Shown: piece after piece, positions 42,801-57,600 of the stretch | Position numbering within the stretch: position 1 is the first letter of the stretch | Layout of the letters: each line of letters opens with the position of its first letter | Assembly (NCBI RefSeq): GCF_900496995.4 | Contig: NC_044012.1 | Span: 3,348,001-3,412,000, forward strand | Direction of reading: 5' to 3' | Source: Aquila chrysaetos chrysaetos | Taxonomy: Eukaryota > Chordata > Aves > Accipitriformes > Accipitridae | DNA: 64,000 nucleotides | Program-made: the position numbers and the translations under genes | The notes under the pieces: model-generated | The model's database searches: none | What the model saw: only the letters and a program-made list of their open reading frames with translations | What the model was told of the DNA's origin: nothing

Positions 42801-42995
42801 CAGAACTGCTGCATGGGGCTGTTCCTTCTGAGGAACCGGAATGAGAGAAATCCCAGCACACGCTTTTCCTCCCCCTCCTCAACCCTTGCCACCGTTGTGG
42901 AGAAAAACACAGCCTCAGTGCTAGATTTTTCAATGGAAACATTCCCCTAAAAACCATTTGTTTCTCCCTCTGGAGCAGTAGAAGATGATGAAATG

Positions 42996-43018
42996 AAAAA
43001 AAAAAAAAAAAAAAAAAA
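42996..43018. repeat. A23 homopolymer
   Basis: Pure A run in the FOXF1-MTHFSD intergenic region. No retrocopy body was recognised next to it. Confidence 0.9.
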
Positions 43019-46000
43019 GACAGACATGACTTGAAGACAGTATTTAACCATCCCTTTTCTGAGATATTTTATTGGTCTCCAAAGATAATGAGCTAAAGCC
43101 TCTGTCCTTAAAGACTGCTTTCTGGGAAGGGACCAGGGCCTGATGTGCATGGAGACACTGGAGGGCTGGATGGGGACCTGGCTGTGGGACCCAGGGAAGG
43201 GCTTCACTCTCTTCCCACCCCGACAGGGAGATTTTTTTTTTTTTTTTCCCCTTTTTCTCTCCATGGAAACAAACAATTTCTGACTCTTGTCACTCAGAGA
43301 AGACTACACAGCAACGTGGCTTGTTTACTCGCTGTTGTCTTCGGTGGATTGAAGCTGTGTGGCCTTGTCCTTGTTCCAGGAAATGCATGGACATAGCTGT
43401 CTGAAGGAAAACCCTAATGATTGTATAGTTTTCAGTGCTGAGTGGCAGTTAGCCACCTCGCTTTTATTGTTAACAGATTACAGTGTTGCCTCACTGCTCT
43501 GTGCCACACACCACGCTGTGACTAATATCATTCAACAAAAGAAAAGCCCCTCCAAAGTGACCATGTTCTCGAGCTCTAATGGATCTGGTAGAGGCTCCAT
43601 TCATCCGATACTGTTTTCTCTCCGCATCTCTCCCACAAGCGAGGATAGGAAGAGAGGCAGAAGCACCCCGGGAAGCTCACGCCCGTGATGTGACACGTAG
43701 GGTGGTCGCTGCTGGATCCCACACCCTCGCAGCTGCCATGAGAGTGGAGCTGGGTTTGCTCACCCCAACCAGCCTCCGGAGCTGTTCAGCATCTTTCCCC
43801 ACTGAACCCTCAAGAAGAGGGGCGTGCAATAACAACATCCTAACTTGTTTGTGCCATGAAAGGAGCTGGAAAGAATGCACTGAACCACATGACAAGCGAG
43901 GACATCAGGCTGCACAGAGAATAGAAAGACCTCATTTTTAATTACTTCTGAACAAAGTTGGCTCAGTAAAGTATTTCCCATTGTACTGCTGAACTTTTCT
44001 TCTCATCACACAGCAGTGAAACGCAGGCTCCTCTGCTGCTGCAAGTGAACTAAAATCAAGTCTGTGTTAGGGATCACTTCATTCCCTATTAAAAGCAGAC
44101 TACCCATCTATCACCAGCGTTTCAGACTTTTCTGCAGCATCCAGGCACTTCTTTGTCACTGTAGATCTTTTTATCATGAGAATCCTAAGAAGCAAGGATG
44201 TCCCCCTGTCCTTACAGAAAGAGACTGGGGGTTAAGTGCCTCAGGATACCTTCCCCCAATTGCTCCAGGCACGAGTGGTCACAGAAAGGCCATTACAGAG
44301 AACTGGCTTGAAGCATTGAGGCCTCTGAAGTCCTAGACTGGTGCTCCAGTCACAGCAAGAAAGAGGGGATGTAAGCGTCGGTACCCACCTGAGATGAGGC
44401 ACAAACTCTTTATCTACCTAGACGTAGGCAAGTTCAACCGATGTGCTAAGAGCAGGGCCACAACTGCAACAGGTACAAAACGAATTATTACTTGAGTAAA
44501 GGTTCTCATCTTTAAAGGCTGTTAATTCAGACTACAAGTTCTTCAGGGCATGGACTTTACAGTTTGATTGTCAGTAAAATATCTTGCATAGTCTTGGTCT
44601 GGGCCAAAGTAAAATGTAAGCAGGCTTCAGTTCCTCAAGTTTCATTATGAGATCAGAGTCTGAGGATTCACTAAAATGTATTGCATTTCAGAGTTCTGTG
44701 GACTTAGGGAAAAGTCAGAAGTGACTCATGTATAACCCATGTCTTCCTGAGCATGCAGAGAGCCTGAAACAATAGATCTAAGAGATGCAGATTGCCCCAT
44801 TCACTTTTTCTTCAAAATCTGCTGTTTCCTCAAGTAGGAACTTGGTCAGCCCACAAGAAAAAAATCCACATCATACAGCTAAAGACACCAGAAGGCCATG
44901 TAGGCCTTGGGCAGTCTTGCATTATTTAATTAAATAGCAATTTAGCATCTTGCATTGAAACATCTTTCAGCTAAAGATGAGCAACTTCCCAAGCAGCAGT
45001 AAGAGCACCATCCTTGTCACTGCTTCCCTTGCTGTCCAAGACAGAAATTGCATTGACTTCAGAGTGCACAGGCTCAAGCTCCTGCTGTGTTGGTACGTGA
45101 CGCGTTTCAAAAAGTATGAGCTATACCCTCCTCCTCACAGGTAAGCTTACAGAACAGCTTTGCTGCAAGTCATGCTGGTTTTCTGCAGAATGTAAATACC
45201 CCAGTTCTTGTTTTCCCCATGAGAATCCTATAGCAACCCAAAGGTGATTTCTGAGGTCTACTGTTTTGCTTCCATGTAACCGCTTAGCACTAAACCTCAG
45301 CAGAAGCTCTGAACCCTGGTGAGCCTTCTGCAGCTTCAGGCTCTATTTTCAACAGCTGCCGGTACTAATTCCTTCCCTGCAGGTTGTTGCTCCTGAAGCA
45401 GAGATGACAGAAATGAACTCGTACCTGCACTTTAGTTGCTACTGATTCGCTGAAGCTACTGGTGCAGATGGGTTTGCAACAGGCTGCCAAACTCTGACCC
45501 GGAGTAGCTGCTATTTTGAATTAAAAACACTCTTTAATGACTTTAAGATGGCAAGGCCCAAAAGACCCTGCCATTTATTAATAACCTGGATCAAAAATGA
45601 CTACTGAAGTTGGAAATACAACTATCGTAGCATCAACATCATTATTCCAGTCCATTCAAAATGCTAATGAATGGCACATTAGCTTAAGCTCATAGCAATT
45701 CTTTTTCTTCTCTGACCCTAACTACAGTTACATACCTCCGTCTAGTTAGTATCTTCTCTGTAGTGTGGTTTGGACAGTTAATTGCCTATTGGGGAAAGTA
45801 ACAAGATATTAGGTAGTACTGTGAAATGTGGCCTCACAATACATGACCAAAAAAAGCGATAGGCTGGAAAAGAACTGCAGAGATCTGCGCACCTGGATAT
45901 AGGCCTAGCACAGCTCACCCTGGGGGTTACAAGCAGAACCTCAACTGCAAACAGAAAACCATCTTGACATGTTTGTCCAAACAAAACCAGCCACTGACTG

Positions 46001-46684
46001 CACGCAGTGTTTAGAGCAAAGCAAGCAAACCTAACACATTTACCTATCACATAACATGTAAACATACCTGCACTGAAACTTCAGATGTTAAGAAAGAAAA
46101 TAAGGTAGAGGATGAAATTCCCACAAATTTGACCAGAAAAGGCTGGTTCAATCTGTAATGCAACACGGGAAGTTTGAGATGCTGGAAGTTTTCATTGGCA
46201 GAATAACTGCTTTTTAACTGCTAAGGTCACCTGGGCATCTTCACCAAAGCAAGCAGTATTGCAAGAGTCAAAAAGAACATCAAATGATCATGTTACTTAA
46301 TTTGCCATCATTTGGAAGGGGAAGGCAGTGATGTATATATATTTTTTTTTTTTTTTTGCTTTGCTTTCCTCTGCTTTCTAAGCTCATGATGTAATGAGTA
46401 TGTTTAGGTAGTAACATAACCCCTGACTCTTACCCTTGAAGTGCACAACCACTGAAACAAGATGCAGAGGACTCTGCAGTGCTTATGTTTTAATTCAGAC
46501 TAAGTGATATTGAAAATAATGTTGAGCTGGAGAAAGAGAGAGCATTTTAGAGCACAGCACTCTTTTTTCTTTTTCTTTTTTTTTTTTTCCCCCCGAAACC
46601 TTTCCTTTGTTGACCTTACAAGAAGTTGAAGCAATGCTTTCCTTGAGCCCCTCTGTACAGAGTATATGATAACGATGAGAACTT

Positions 46685-48109
46685 TTTATTTAATACTGTA
46701 TGAAATGTCTGACCCTTGAGGCATAATAACGTGCTTAAAATATACTTAACAGTACCCTCTGGCTAAAAAAAGTTTCCAACTCATACTTAAAAAAATATCC
46801 ATTTAGATGCTTACTTTGACTATGTGCCCAGCATCAATGGCAAAAGTGCTTCTGTTTAGAAAGGATGGTTCAGCCAAAATTCAACTTGTTTTTCAGGAAT
46901 AGGAAACTGAAGGAAAAAAAAAAAGTAATAAAAACCATACCAAATAAATCATCATTCTCCTTTACACCGTAAGTGAATGTTCACATGTATGCACATCTTA
47001 CTGTTCAAGCTAGTACTTGATCGCACTTTCACAATGAAAAGCTGCCAGCGCTGCTGTCTAACCCTCATGACTGTCTGATGTTGTGGGTGCAGGAAGACCA
47101 CGCTGGTGGTGACAAAGGCACAGCAGGAACAGGCTTTGCTACTATCTCCAGCAACTTTTTAAACAACTCCATACCAGGCTAGTCACCCACAAGTTTCGAC
47201 CGTGGTCTGTCTGCTTTTCATTTCCACTACAATGATTAGTATTAATGTAATTTCACAGAGGCAATGGAATCACACCAAATTATAAGAGACAAGACAATCA
47301 GGAAAAGCATCTATTTTATAATTATCTGCATCCAAGAAAAAAGTACCTGAAGCGTTTTGGGGAAAAACAGAGGAGAAAACTCTTCTTCACTTTCCTCTGC
47401 CAGACTGAAATAAGACATAAAAGGTTTACAAAGGGCTGAATTAACAAAACAGAACTGAGAAAGGGGCTACCATCTCTTCCACCTGATGTTAATAGCTATT
47501 ACTAGAACTCAGTGGCTGAGCCAGTGTTTCCACCGCCGTTCTTCACAAGAGCACAAAAAGGGCAATCTCTCTCCCCGGCCATTTTTATGAAAAATATGCT
47601 GGAAACTCCCAAGAGGCAAACCCCATTTTTTTAGTAAACAGAATTGTAACCCTTAAGACGGGTTTTCTGCAGCTGGCTTTTAAGCTCGCAAGTACAAATT
47701 TGCAGGTACAACCTTTAGATGACGGAAGAGAATCACCTCTGTACATGTGGCTGCACACAGCTACCCAGGGGCGGATTTTTGATCCAGGCCTAACAAATGT
47801 ACACACCGCACAGCAAATCAACCCACGGCCAGCGAAAAACGAATACAGAGAGCATGCGTACTTTGTGGGTAACTGTTTAGAGAAATGGCCCGTCATCTGT
47901 CTTGATAAATAGACTTTGCACGTACAACTGCAGGAATGAGGCAGGGCAAGTCAGCTGTGAGATGTATGCCTCATTTGTTTGAAAAGTTGGCTTTGCACTT
48001 TGTTGTTTAGCCTGCAGAAATTAGAGGATATACTAATATCCTTGAAAACTTAGGTTGGCTTCTCACAAAACAATGAAAACAAGCCTATTTTTTCCCCCTC
48101 TATTCATAT
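46685..48109 (-). other. MTHFSD: Probable MTHFSD 3'UTR
   Basis: AT-rich sequence directly downstream of the MTHFSD stop on the minus strand, without coding potential. A minus-strand AATAAA (forward TTTATT) at 46685-46690 would give a UTR of about 1.4 kb. Another lies at 45574-45579. The true end is not determined by the sequence. Confidence 0.45.
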
Positions 48110-48625
48110 TCATTTGTGACTATTGATTTCTACTTGCCCTTTGTTTCTCTGATTCTTGGCCAGCTCAACTCGCAAAGTATTACCCCCGAGGCTCAAGCCT
48201 TTCAAAGAGGATACAGCACTCTCTGCGGTTGCTTTATCCTTGTAATCGAGAAAAGCCCTGTGCTGTGCTCCTTGCCAATTCAGTCGTAAAGGAGTTGCAT
48301 GGAATTCCCTTAAAGCACATTTCAGCTCGCTCACTCTTACGCTGGGAGGTATGTTCCCCACATACACAGTAGTAATCATGCCAGATCCCTCTAATCTGGG
48401 ACTTAAAGAATCACTTTCCACATAATGTTGTCCTATTTGAGCTGAGCCCATAGCAGCCTGCGGTCTTGTATTTTCAGCCATCGCCTTCTCATTTAAGGCT
48501 GCTGGTGTGCTGGCACTTGCCAAGTCTGAATGTTCATCTAGGAGGGTAACATCCTTGCCAGTCTGCTTCTCTCTGTGTCGAAGACTCTTTAGGATGGGGA
48601 TTTTTCCCAGCATCTCATAGCTGAC
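48110..48625 (-). CDS. MTHFSD: MTHFSD last coding exon (linker and RRM)
   Basis: Acceptor CTTTTTAG, 171 codons plus TGA. It starts [20 protein letters not shown], continues through a low-conservation acidic and Ala-rich linker (residues about 255-315), then the RRM with [18 protein letters not shown], a central AFLDYKD strand and a final LRVELAK. It ends in a short basic tail NSHK. Confidence 0.96.
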   Translation of the reverse strand, partial: VSYEMLGKIPILKSLRHREKQTGKDVTLLDEHSDLASASTPAALNEKAMAENTRPQAAMGSAQIGQHYVESDSLSPRLEGSGMITTVYVGNIPPSVRVSELKCALREFHATPLRLNWQGAQHRAFLDYKDKATAESAVSSLKGLSLGGNTLRVELAKNQRNKGQVEINSHK

Positions 48626-51600
48626 CTAAAAAGGAGGAAGACAGATACAATTATGAGATTTCTTGCCTTCCAGAAAAAGACCATGACCATCAGGACCCAT
48701 TTGTGCCATAAAAAGAGAAGAACCTTATTATATTGCTACCATGCAGAGTGCCAGAGCATTCAAAATGTTACTAATTGCTGGCCTGATTCTGAAGTTGCTC
48801 CCTAAATACACACTGCAGGACAAAAATAAACATTAGTTACTCTTCAGGCAAGCGCACAATGTAGATCCAGCAGGAAAATCAAAACCAAACTCAAAACTAC
48901 TTGATTTTGACGTTTATTTATCAGAGTGCTTTCAGATTTGCGTTCTCATTGTTATCCCTCAATATTTGCTTTGACCGAGGGCCTCCGCTCCTGCTCTGGC
49001 AGAATCCTACACGCCTACAATTCATCAGCCCATCAGGCACTTTCATTCTGCAGACCTCCTTGCACTCTGTTCCCCCAAAACAGGATATCCCGTAGGCTGG
49101 GTCGTACAATGGGGAGGGATGATGGTGTTAAGCTTGCAGCTGGGGAGCGTGCCTTGTAGCGGGGCTCCTCTGAGTGTGGGCCCAGCTGGAGGCACGTTCT
49201 CTGGTTGTGGCACATCACCACAGCCTCCCTCTTGTCATCTGACCTCACACACCACCCGCAGCTACTCATCAGATCCCACATCAGTCTGCTGGCTTGGATC
49301 ACAGAACGGAAGAGCGCCTGGACACTATACTTCAAAACTGTGACCCCTCCATCCCTTCCATCCATCCCCAGTTCACAAGCGGCTTTTCTGGAAGGGCTCT
49401 TCCTCTCAACAGCTGAACCCTATCCATCTCAGGCATGAGATGCCCCAGGCTGCACTCAGTGACTGGCAGGAAACGCAGTGGTTCCCTAGCTCATGTGGTC
49501 TAGCTCTTGGCTTGCAGACTGCAGTTGGAAGGAGGAATAATTCGTACTTGGCTGCTGGACAAGCAGAACATCCATCAACACAAGATCCAATTCTTAAATT
49601 TAGGGAGCAAAACAGAGCCTAGGGAAGCAATGCCCGAGCTAGCAGAGACCCAAGCTAGTAGCCCACACAGTGTGGGCAAGCCACTCTAGCAGGGTACTGC
49701 ACCCAAGCTCATGAGCCACTACTTCTCAGCAGGCTGTGCTGGACTAGCACCAGCATATCCTGCCTAGAATATGCCTGCAGATCTCCCAGCTCAGATCTCT
49801 CTTACCTCAGAGGCCCTTAATTCCTGGTTCTACTATTACAGAGTGAGTTTGGATCTGGCTGCAGCACATAAAGTCTAAAATTTACAGATCTCCTGGGAGA
49901 GTAGCCCAGCTCTGAAGTGACTCGAGTAAAATCAAAGACAGGCTGGGGGCAATGTTAGGTTTAGGTAACAGGTAAGCCGGTCAACATTAGTCTCTTAAAC
50001 ATTCCCAGGGCTCCTCTTCTGAGGAGCAAACAAGCAAGTTTTATTTCAGACTGAAACTAAATAGGAAATGTAATTTACATAAAGCCTGTTCTAGCTCTGT
50101 CTTGTTCATACAATATCAAACAGCAGAATAGCCCAGCATGGGCAGAGGCCACCTCCATTGTGCAACACTGCAGACCCAGAGTCAAGGTGTTTGGGATCAG
50201 GCCCTTTAAACAAGCAAACTTTATGACTGAGAACAATTTCTGAACAAATCTGGCCTGGTCTGGCAGCCAGTACAGAGAGGCAAGGACTTCTGCTGGGGCT
50301 CTGGGAGCCTCCATGCTCCAAAAGGTACATGCCATTTTCAGATTATGAAGAGTTATTGCTCTGTGGATTCTTGGACTGATTTGTTTTTCTCAGCCAAGAA
50401 TTCAGACTGCTGTGTTTGACAGCAAACTCCCCTTCCCTGGGCGATACAACATCAAACCAATGGCTGAAGCCATCTTACTTTGTTTTTACTGGCCAACAAT
50501 TAGGAACATTTGTTGTCCTCTGTCAAATTTCTACGTGAAATGTAAGCTCTATGCTAATTAAACCAAACAGGAAAAACATTTTTCTATTCTCATGCAACTA
50601 ATCACTCCTGGACCCAAAGCACAACCTCAACCTCTTACCAAGGGCACGTACAGTTCCTTTCACCCTGAAAGTAAACCCAGTTCCCAAGGCATGGACTGGG
50701 TGTTTAGTTAGAAAGATCAATGCTACCAAGGGCAAACCCTCAGCACTTTGTAGATTAAGGGAATCAAAGAGATGGGCACCAAGAGGATGATCTCTGGAAC
50801 TCCCAGTCTTTCAAGGACAAACCAAGGAGAAGATTTCGATAATCCAGGGGCCAGCATACTCTCTAAGAGGCTTCAACTGGCCAGGCTTCAACATGGCCTC
50901 TCCTGTCACTGGAGTGACCAGTAGTTTTTGGCATCTGACTGAAGCTTTTGGAGCTACTGTTTCAGGCTCCCTGCAAACTCAGGAAGATGTAGTTACAACA
51001 GCATATGCGTCTTCGTAAGGGCTATGAACTGTTGTCTTCTGTAAAAGCTGAAGCTCTGATCAAACACCACCACCATGAAGTGAATCTAACATTACCTTAA
51101 ATTCAGCCCTCTGCAGATGTAACAGTAAGTAGCCTTTACAGTACCAAAGCAACAAAGGCAGTTGATTTGGCACTTGGATGTTTTTGTAATAGAAAACATT
51201 CTGTAAAAAACCTACATTAGACAAGTTCTGACACTGTTAACCGACACCCTTCTGCCACAAGAGAGACAGAGGATTTACCTCAAGGGCTGTTTTCCCTGGG
51301 GTCTAGCAGAATCTTTCAGCTCAGCCAAACCTTCCAAATCCTTCCTTATTTTTCCCCACTTTTATGTCAAGGAAAGGCAGAAACTCAGTTTGGGATTTCA
51401 GAGTTTCAATTCAACAAACCAAGTCAGTACCTTTTTTGGGGTGCAGGGGGTGAGAGCCAAAAGGGCAAAGAGGGCAGTGGGTGGCAGAGGAGAGGAAAAA
51501 GCTTGCTCTGCTCTGTTGCAAAATAGCAAACAAAAGAACTCTGTGGTAGTACAATGTGTTGCTAATTACGATCATGCAAAAAGTTTCTTTTGTCTTGTGA

Positions 51601-54600
51601 GCTGTGGAGGATTGCAATGATTTATTTCCATGTGGAGAGAGGCCAAAGATATTCCTCCTCTCTTTCAAACAAGCTGCACGTTTCTTGGTCCTGTGCCGGC
51701 TGGTCCCTCCTCCCTAGCCTTGCCTACTGCTTTAGGCTGAGCCAGGATGCAAGGGACTTGGGTACTACCCCAAGTCTGGTTGACCAGTTATGCAGACCTG
51801 GGCAAACCCAGTGGTGGAAGCTTCTTCCCTTGCTCCCCCCATCCCTATAAAGTCAAGGCCAAACCATTTATTGATGTTTGTAAACTTTGTATTGAGTGTT
51901 GGGATTTAGCTAAATGATTGGCTTTGGCAGTGAAGCCAGCTGAAGAAGTTTCCTATTATCCCTTGACCACCAATTCCCAGGCCAGTTCCATACTTCAGCC
52001 CTCTGGGATTGGCCAACAGAAGTGCTTGTGGGTCTGCGCTATAAACTCAGTAACTGAAGTGATTCAGGTTAAAAATAACTCCACCAAAGGCAATTAATCA
52101 TTTAACAATCCTGCCTACTCCCTTGCCATAGCTGGGAGAGCCTTGGGGAAAGACGACAGCGGGGTAGATGAATTCTTCTGGCTCACAATTACCGGGCTAT
52201 GGGAAAGGAGCTGAGAAGGGAAATGTGGCCCCTTTCTGACAGAAACCTGAAGAAAACAGAGTCTTGGATGCTGAGTGCCAATACAAATCTCCCAGCACTT
52301 AACCCTGAGCATCCACTCTTACGACACCTGGTCTGGTCCCAAAACAACGTAGTGGCAGATGGACTTCTGCAACGTCTCTGCTGGAACATCAGGGCTCTCT
52401 TCAACCTCTGTTATTCCAGAACAGTGAATGTAGCCACTTTCAATATTTTGCTGGGGAAAATGAAAGATGTGTTTGTCCTCTGACAGAATGAGTAATGCTG
52501 ACCCCTGATACAGTGCAGGCCAAGCCAAACACCACTTTGATTTCCCTGGCAGCAGAGGCGGTGCAGTTCTGATGCACGGTCGATGAGGGAAAGGCAGCTA
52601 TAGATTGGAGAGCATGCTAGCTCTGCCATTTAATTCTGCTTCACACAGCTACCCATCTGCACACACCAACTGATAAAAGAACACATGGCTCAGGTTGGAG
52701 ACAGATGCTGCTGCTGCTGCCCTGCCCTGCCACGGAACGGTGCGAACAAGACCAAACAGTCTTTAGTACAGCAGATCCACCAGCCCTTCCAAGTATTGAG
52801 GCTGGTAGGCAGAAGGTGTTTGAAAGATTCATCTTTGCCAACCCTGAGGGGTCTCTGACCCAAGACCATTCATAAAGGCCTCCAGGAGAGAGCCCACTTC
52901 TCATGTTGTCTCCTTCCTCAGTTGCTTGTTTCAAGGAGCACTGAGCTCACAGGGGTTTAAAGCACAGACAAAGCCAAGACAGCTAGGACGGGCCAGCACA
53001 GTCAAACATTTTATCATTCATTTGCACAAAATGTCCAAATATGTGCACGCAATCTGAGGGCATATTTCTGGGAGCTGGCAGCCCGTGAAGTCTGCTAGTG
53101 TCCCTCAGGAGAAACTTATGCAACCCACATTTGGAATCCATCAGCAAAAACTGATTCCATGGACTCTGCAGCAAGGGTCAGATTTGCAAAGGTGTTGAGA
53201 CGTTTAACCACGCGTGGAAGCATGTCCTGCTCGCACTATCCCTCCAAAAAACAAAACAAAACAAAACCTTGGCTAAACTAGCAGCAATTTTCTTCTGATG
53301 GCAACGCTGTGTCCCTGCTAAAGGTTTTGCCAGCTTTAATGTGTGAACTTTTTGAGCTTTAAAACAACATCACTTTACTTTCCAAATATTCTATCACAGA
53401 CCCAAATCAAAAGCTGTTTGTTGTCAGATAGTTTCCATCTCTGCCACTGCGTACTGAACTCTTTCAACATTAGACTCAGGGATTTCCCCCCAGTTCATTT
53501 CATTTTGGGAAAAATCTTCTCCTACTTCTATAAAATTCTCAGCAAAAGAATAATTTAAAAACCAGAAGGAAATGCTTGCTAGAATATAGCGATTTTTCCA
53601 CCAACTACTCTCATTTCCCTCTTCATGACCCCAAATATTTTAATTGGTCTGTATAGTTTCAATTTAAAATAAGCACAGCACAAATAACTTCATAATTGTA
53701 ACAAATATAATAGACAGTGTCACAGATAAAGATCACAGCTACCCATACAAAATACTAAATGAGAAAGTAAGTCACTTCATGAATTTAGAGTTCCCAGAAA
53801 CAATGGGTTAGATTTTCAAGACAGATGAAGCCAAATAATTCTCCACTGGCATCCAAATAAAGTTTTCCAGAGTGTTCAGCTCTTAGCAGCTCTTGCTGTC
53901 CTCCAAGAGCACATACTGATTTCTCAAAACCCTGAACTCAGATGCAGAAAAAACTTACCCATATACACACTCCAGTACTGCCTTTGCATTTAGAAGTGTT
54001 TCTAGAGTGCCTAGCGCTGACATTGAGAATGCTTCTTTGGCATTAATAATATTGTAGCTCTTAATGCTTCCTTGAAAGTCTTTAAATCAGCATTTCTGTG
54101 ACAAAAATCACACCAAGTAATTCACATCTTCCTGTTTGGAAAAACATACTACCTCGAGAGCAAAAAATGGCTCAGCTGGAGATTCTGCACCGAGAAGAAC
54201 TGAAAGAAGGCAACTGAGGGCAAGTTGTGATCATTTACAGAAGAACACCTATTTACCCCATCCCCATATCTGACACACTACTTCCTTCCTGCATAGTACA
54301 TACCAAACAAAAACACCCCAGGAAAACGCGGTGCTGCGGTGCCTCCTCGAGCACAGAAATCTAGCCTGGAGACACGCATTTTGTTTGCTGTATAAGCACC
54401 TTCTTACCTCTTTTGAGCTGAAAACAGAGTGTATGTATTAAGGGCTATCTATCCTAACAGGTTCAGGAAAGCACATCCTTTACAACAATGCTTAGCTGTA
54501 ATCCCATGTTTGCAAACACCTTTAATTTAAGCTCTTAAATCATTGTCTTGGCTTGATCCAGCCATGTTCCTGAAGGATGAACTTTTTTGCAATGTATTTC

Positions 54601-57600
54601 ACACATCACACATCTTAACAATAAAGTTAAGCTACTTTCTGTTGACAAATCACCATATTTAGAAGCGGGTTATTTATTTACTCACTACCTCTTGGTTCAT
54701 TTAGTTTTGCTCGGAGGAACAGGAATGCAGCAGTAAAGCCAGGATTTGAAGGAGAAAAGGATGTAGAGAAAAGGATGTAGAAGCAGCCGGGAAAAGTCAA
54801 AGGACAAACACTTAAATAGCCCGTATCAAATCCTGCATTTTTAACACCCTGTCGATTAACTAGACCTCCCACCTCCAAGACCCTCTGTGCAAGAGTTGAA
54901 CATACAGTTACCACCACAAGCACAAACAAACCACGTACAAGTTGCTCAGCTCCCTGTGAAAGAATAATGCTAATTTCTTTCTTCTTCATATCAACACGAC
55001 ACTTTGTTCCCATCCCAAAACAATAGAAATGTAATGACTATCCCTGCTCTGGCTAGTATCCTCCAATATTCTTATCTAATCAACACAGGCTCTGAAGAGC
55101 TGCCAAAAGCAGCTTTAGGTGTTAAATCAACATTCAAATATTCGAGTAAAGGGTCAATCACGTAATGTGCTCCGTTCTCAGTGAAAACTGTAGAAAGTTC
55201 TGAGCGCGCTGTATTTTTCAGACAACACCATCAATGTAGAGATTACTATAAAAAAAAGTTTCACTGTCTCATGCAAACTGGCTAAAGTCAGTGTGGCGCA
55301 AGCTTTAGATACAGCTCTGCTAAGCATCTCTCCTCTAGCTTTAGAAACAAGCACAAAGGAGTTGTGGCAGATACTTCGTTAGTTTATGAGGCATATATTA
55401 TAACACCGATTTTGATTCTTTTTCTCTGAAATGCAAAGGTAACATCAAATTTGATACATTGCTTGGGACTGACTTACTTTTTTCATGAGTGGTAAAAGTT
55501 TCACAAAAATTCAATGGCCCCTGCAAGAGACCGTGTTCCCCAGACCTTTGAAAAATGTTGCTGCTAAAGGGAATCAGACAGAAAAAAAAAAGAAAAAAAA
55601 AAGATTTAGCAAGGCCACTTACTGAGACTGAAGTCTGACAGCAAGACAGGCAGACTGATCAAAAGTATGTTGGCAAGACGGATGGAGCACAAGGAGCAGG
55701 CCTTCAAAATAATTACATTCAGTAATATCCTAGAAAAATTATGATTCAAAAATAATTCAATGGAAAAAATGCACTAGTACAGACAGGGCTTTTATTTATT
55801 TATTTATAACCTCAAATCCTCAACCACAGGCAGGGTAAAATACTCTCCCACCATAGGAATAAAAATAGTACTGGCTAGAATTGTTTGTTGTAGATATATT
55901 ACCTTAACAAATTTAACTCTTTTTGCTGTTTGGCAAGTGCTTAACAAACAACTCTTGATTTCCCTAGAAGTATTCACTAATAATTCCTCAGCGGTTTCTG
56001 CAAGACATGGGTGTACTATTCCTCATTTCAGTGTCCCTACTGTTACTCAATCACGCGGGATTGCATCTGCTCCCTAACTGGATGATCTTAGGAATGAAAA
56101 TCTAATGACAAAGCTTTCCCAGCATGAACTTCCAGTAAAACAATTCACTAAATGCTTTTCTGAAACTATTTGTGAAGCTGCTAAAGTTTCTGACAATCCT
56201 GGGCTGGGGTGAGCCAAACTCATGAAACAATATTTATCTATAAATAATGATTCATGATTTAAAGCAGTATAAAGTCACTACTCCTGTACCTGAAAACAAG
56301 CTCCAGCCACAAATTCATCTGTCCTTTGAAAGTTAATTCACTACGTAAACAGCAACATACCAGCCACTACGTCACACTTCCCTTTCGCAACCGGAGCAGC
56401 ACATATTCCACCCATTCCACATGGTCTAATGCCGTAAAGTTCTCTCTGTGGTACTATCCCCAGAAAACGAACAGAGCCAATCTCAGTGAGCACTGAGGAA
56501 TAAAACACATAAGGTGGAGAAGCACCTCAGCTTACATAGGCTATTACACTGCCAATGACTACAAGAAACGTCTATCTTAAAAATCCACAAACGTTGTTTC
56601 CAGTGGCTCTCACTGGATAATCCATTTGATACAGCAACCTCAGTTTCAGTAATATATTTCTCCTCCTCACCATTACCACTTAAAAACTGCTGAACGTAGC
56701 TGCTGTTGTTTTGTTTCATCTGACAAACACATTTGCTCCTTTTCCAAGTATTTCTAATACAATGAATGTGTTTATATGTAAAAATGGGGAACTTATCAAC
56801 AGAATGTCAGTACCAGTAAGCCACCGTTAGCAGAAGTAACTTGCCTTATGCCATATTATTCCCTGAGGTTTTGGTCGTTTGCAATTAGTCTTGATAGTTC
56901 TTGTTGGAGTGAGTATATAATCCACAGTTAAATCATGATCATCAAGAAGCTCTTCTGCTATGTCAACCACCTACCAGAAACAAGACATTTGGTCAGTAGT
57001 TAAAAAGAAATTCACTAAAAGCATACACTATTGCTGATGTCTCACAACATAAGAAAATCTGTCAGTGACAGAGGAAACAAAGTAAAGATGCCACACCAAC
57101 ATCATTCCAAGTCTCTTCTTCAGACACACCATTCAGTATCACACAGTTCTGACTTGTCACTTGAGAGTGGATATTTTAACTTACCTGACAGTCATGCACA
57201 ATAGTAACTACAGGTGTATCCTCCTGCACTGCACCCATTGACACCATCATTGCATATTCCATGTCTGCATAACCTTCCCCTTTTCCAATTCTCCAGCCTA
57301 AAATATATAAAAGTAAACAGTGATAGTGAACACAGGAACAGCAGCGTGGAAAGGTTGGTAAATGTCAAAGCATGCAACTAAACTAAGCAGTCTGCAACAG
57401 ATAAACCAAGCGCAGAGTTGTAACTCAGGAAAAATTCAGATCAGCGCCTCTCACAGAATGCAACTTTCCTTCTAATCAGCACTGAAATTGAAATAAAACA
57501 TTAGTTTCAACGAACTCCTAAAGGATCCCAGGAGAGTAGTAAACCGCTCTGAATAAACCAAATTTAGTCCAATTTAGTTAACATAGAAGCCTATTTACCC

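Larger units (their letters stand above)
37051..46684. other. FOXF1-MTHFSD intergenic region, no gene seen
   Basis: Between the two convergent genes. It contains a homeodomain-site cluster (37900-38060), a GC-rich block with G runs (39250-39900), a CTCF-like site (39859-39872) and A/T homopolymers. The longest ORFs (for example 38492-39016, 174 codons) do not resemble known proteins. Confidence 0.7.
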
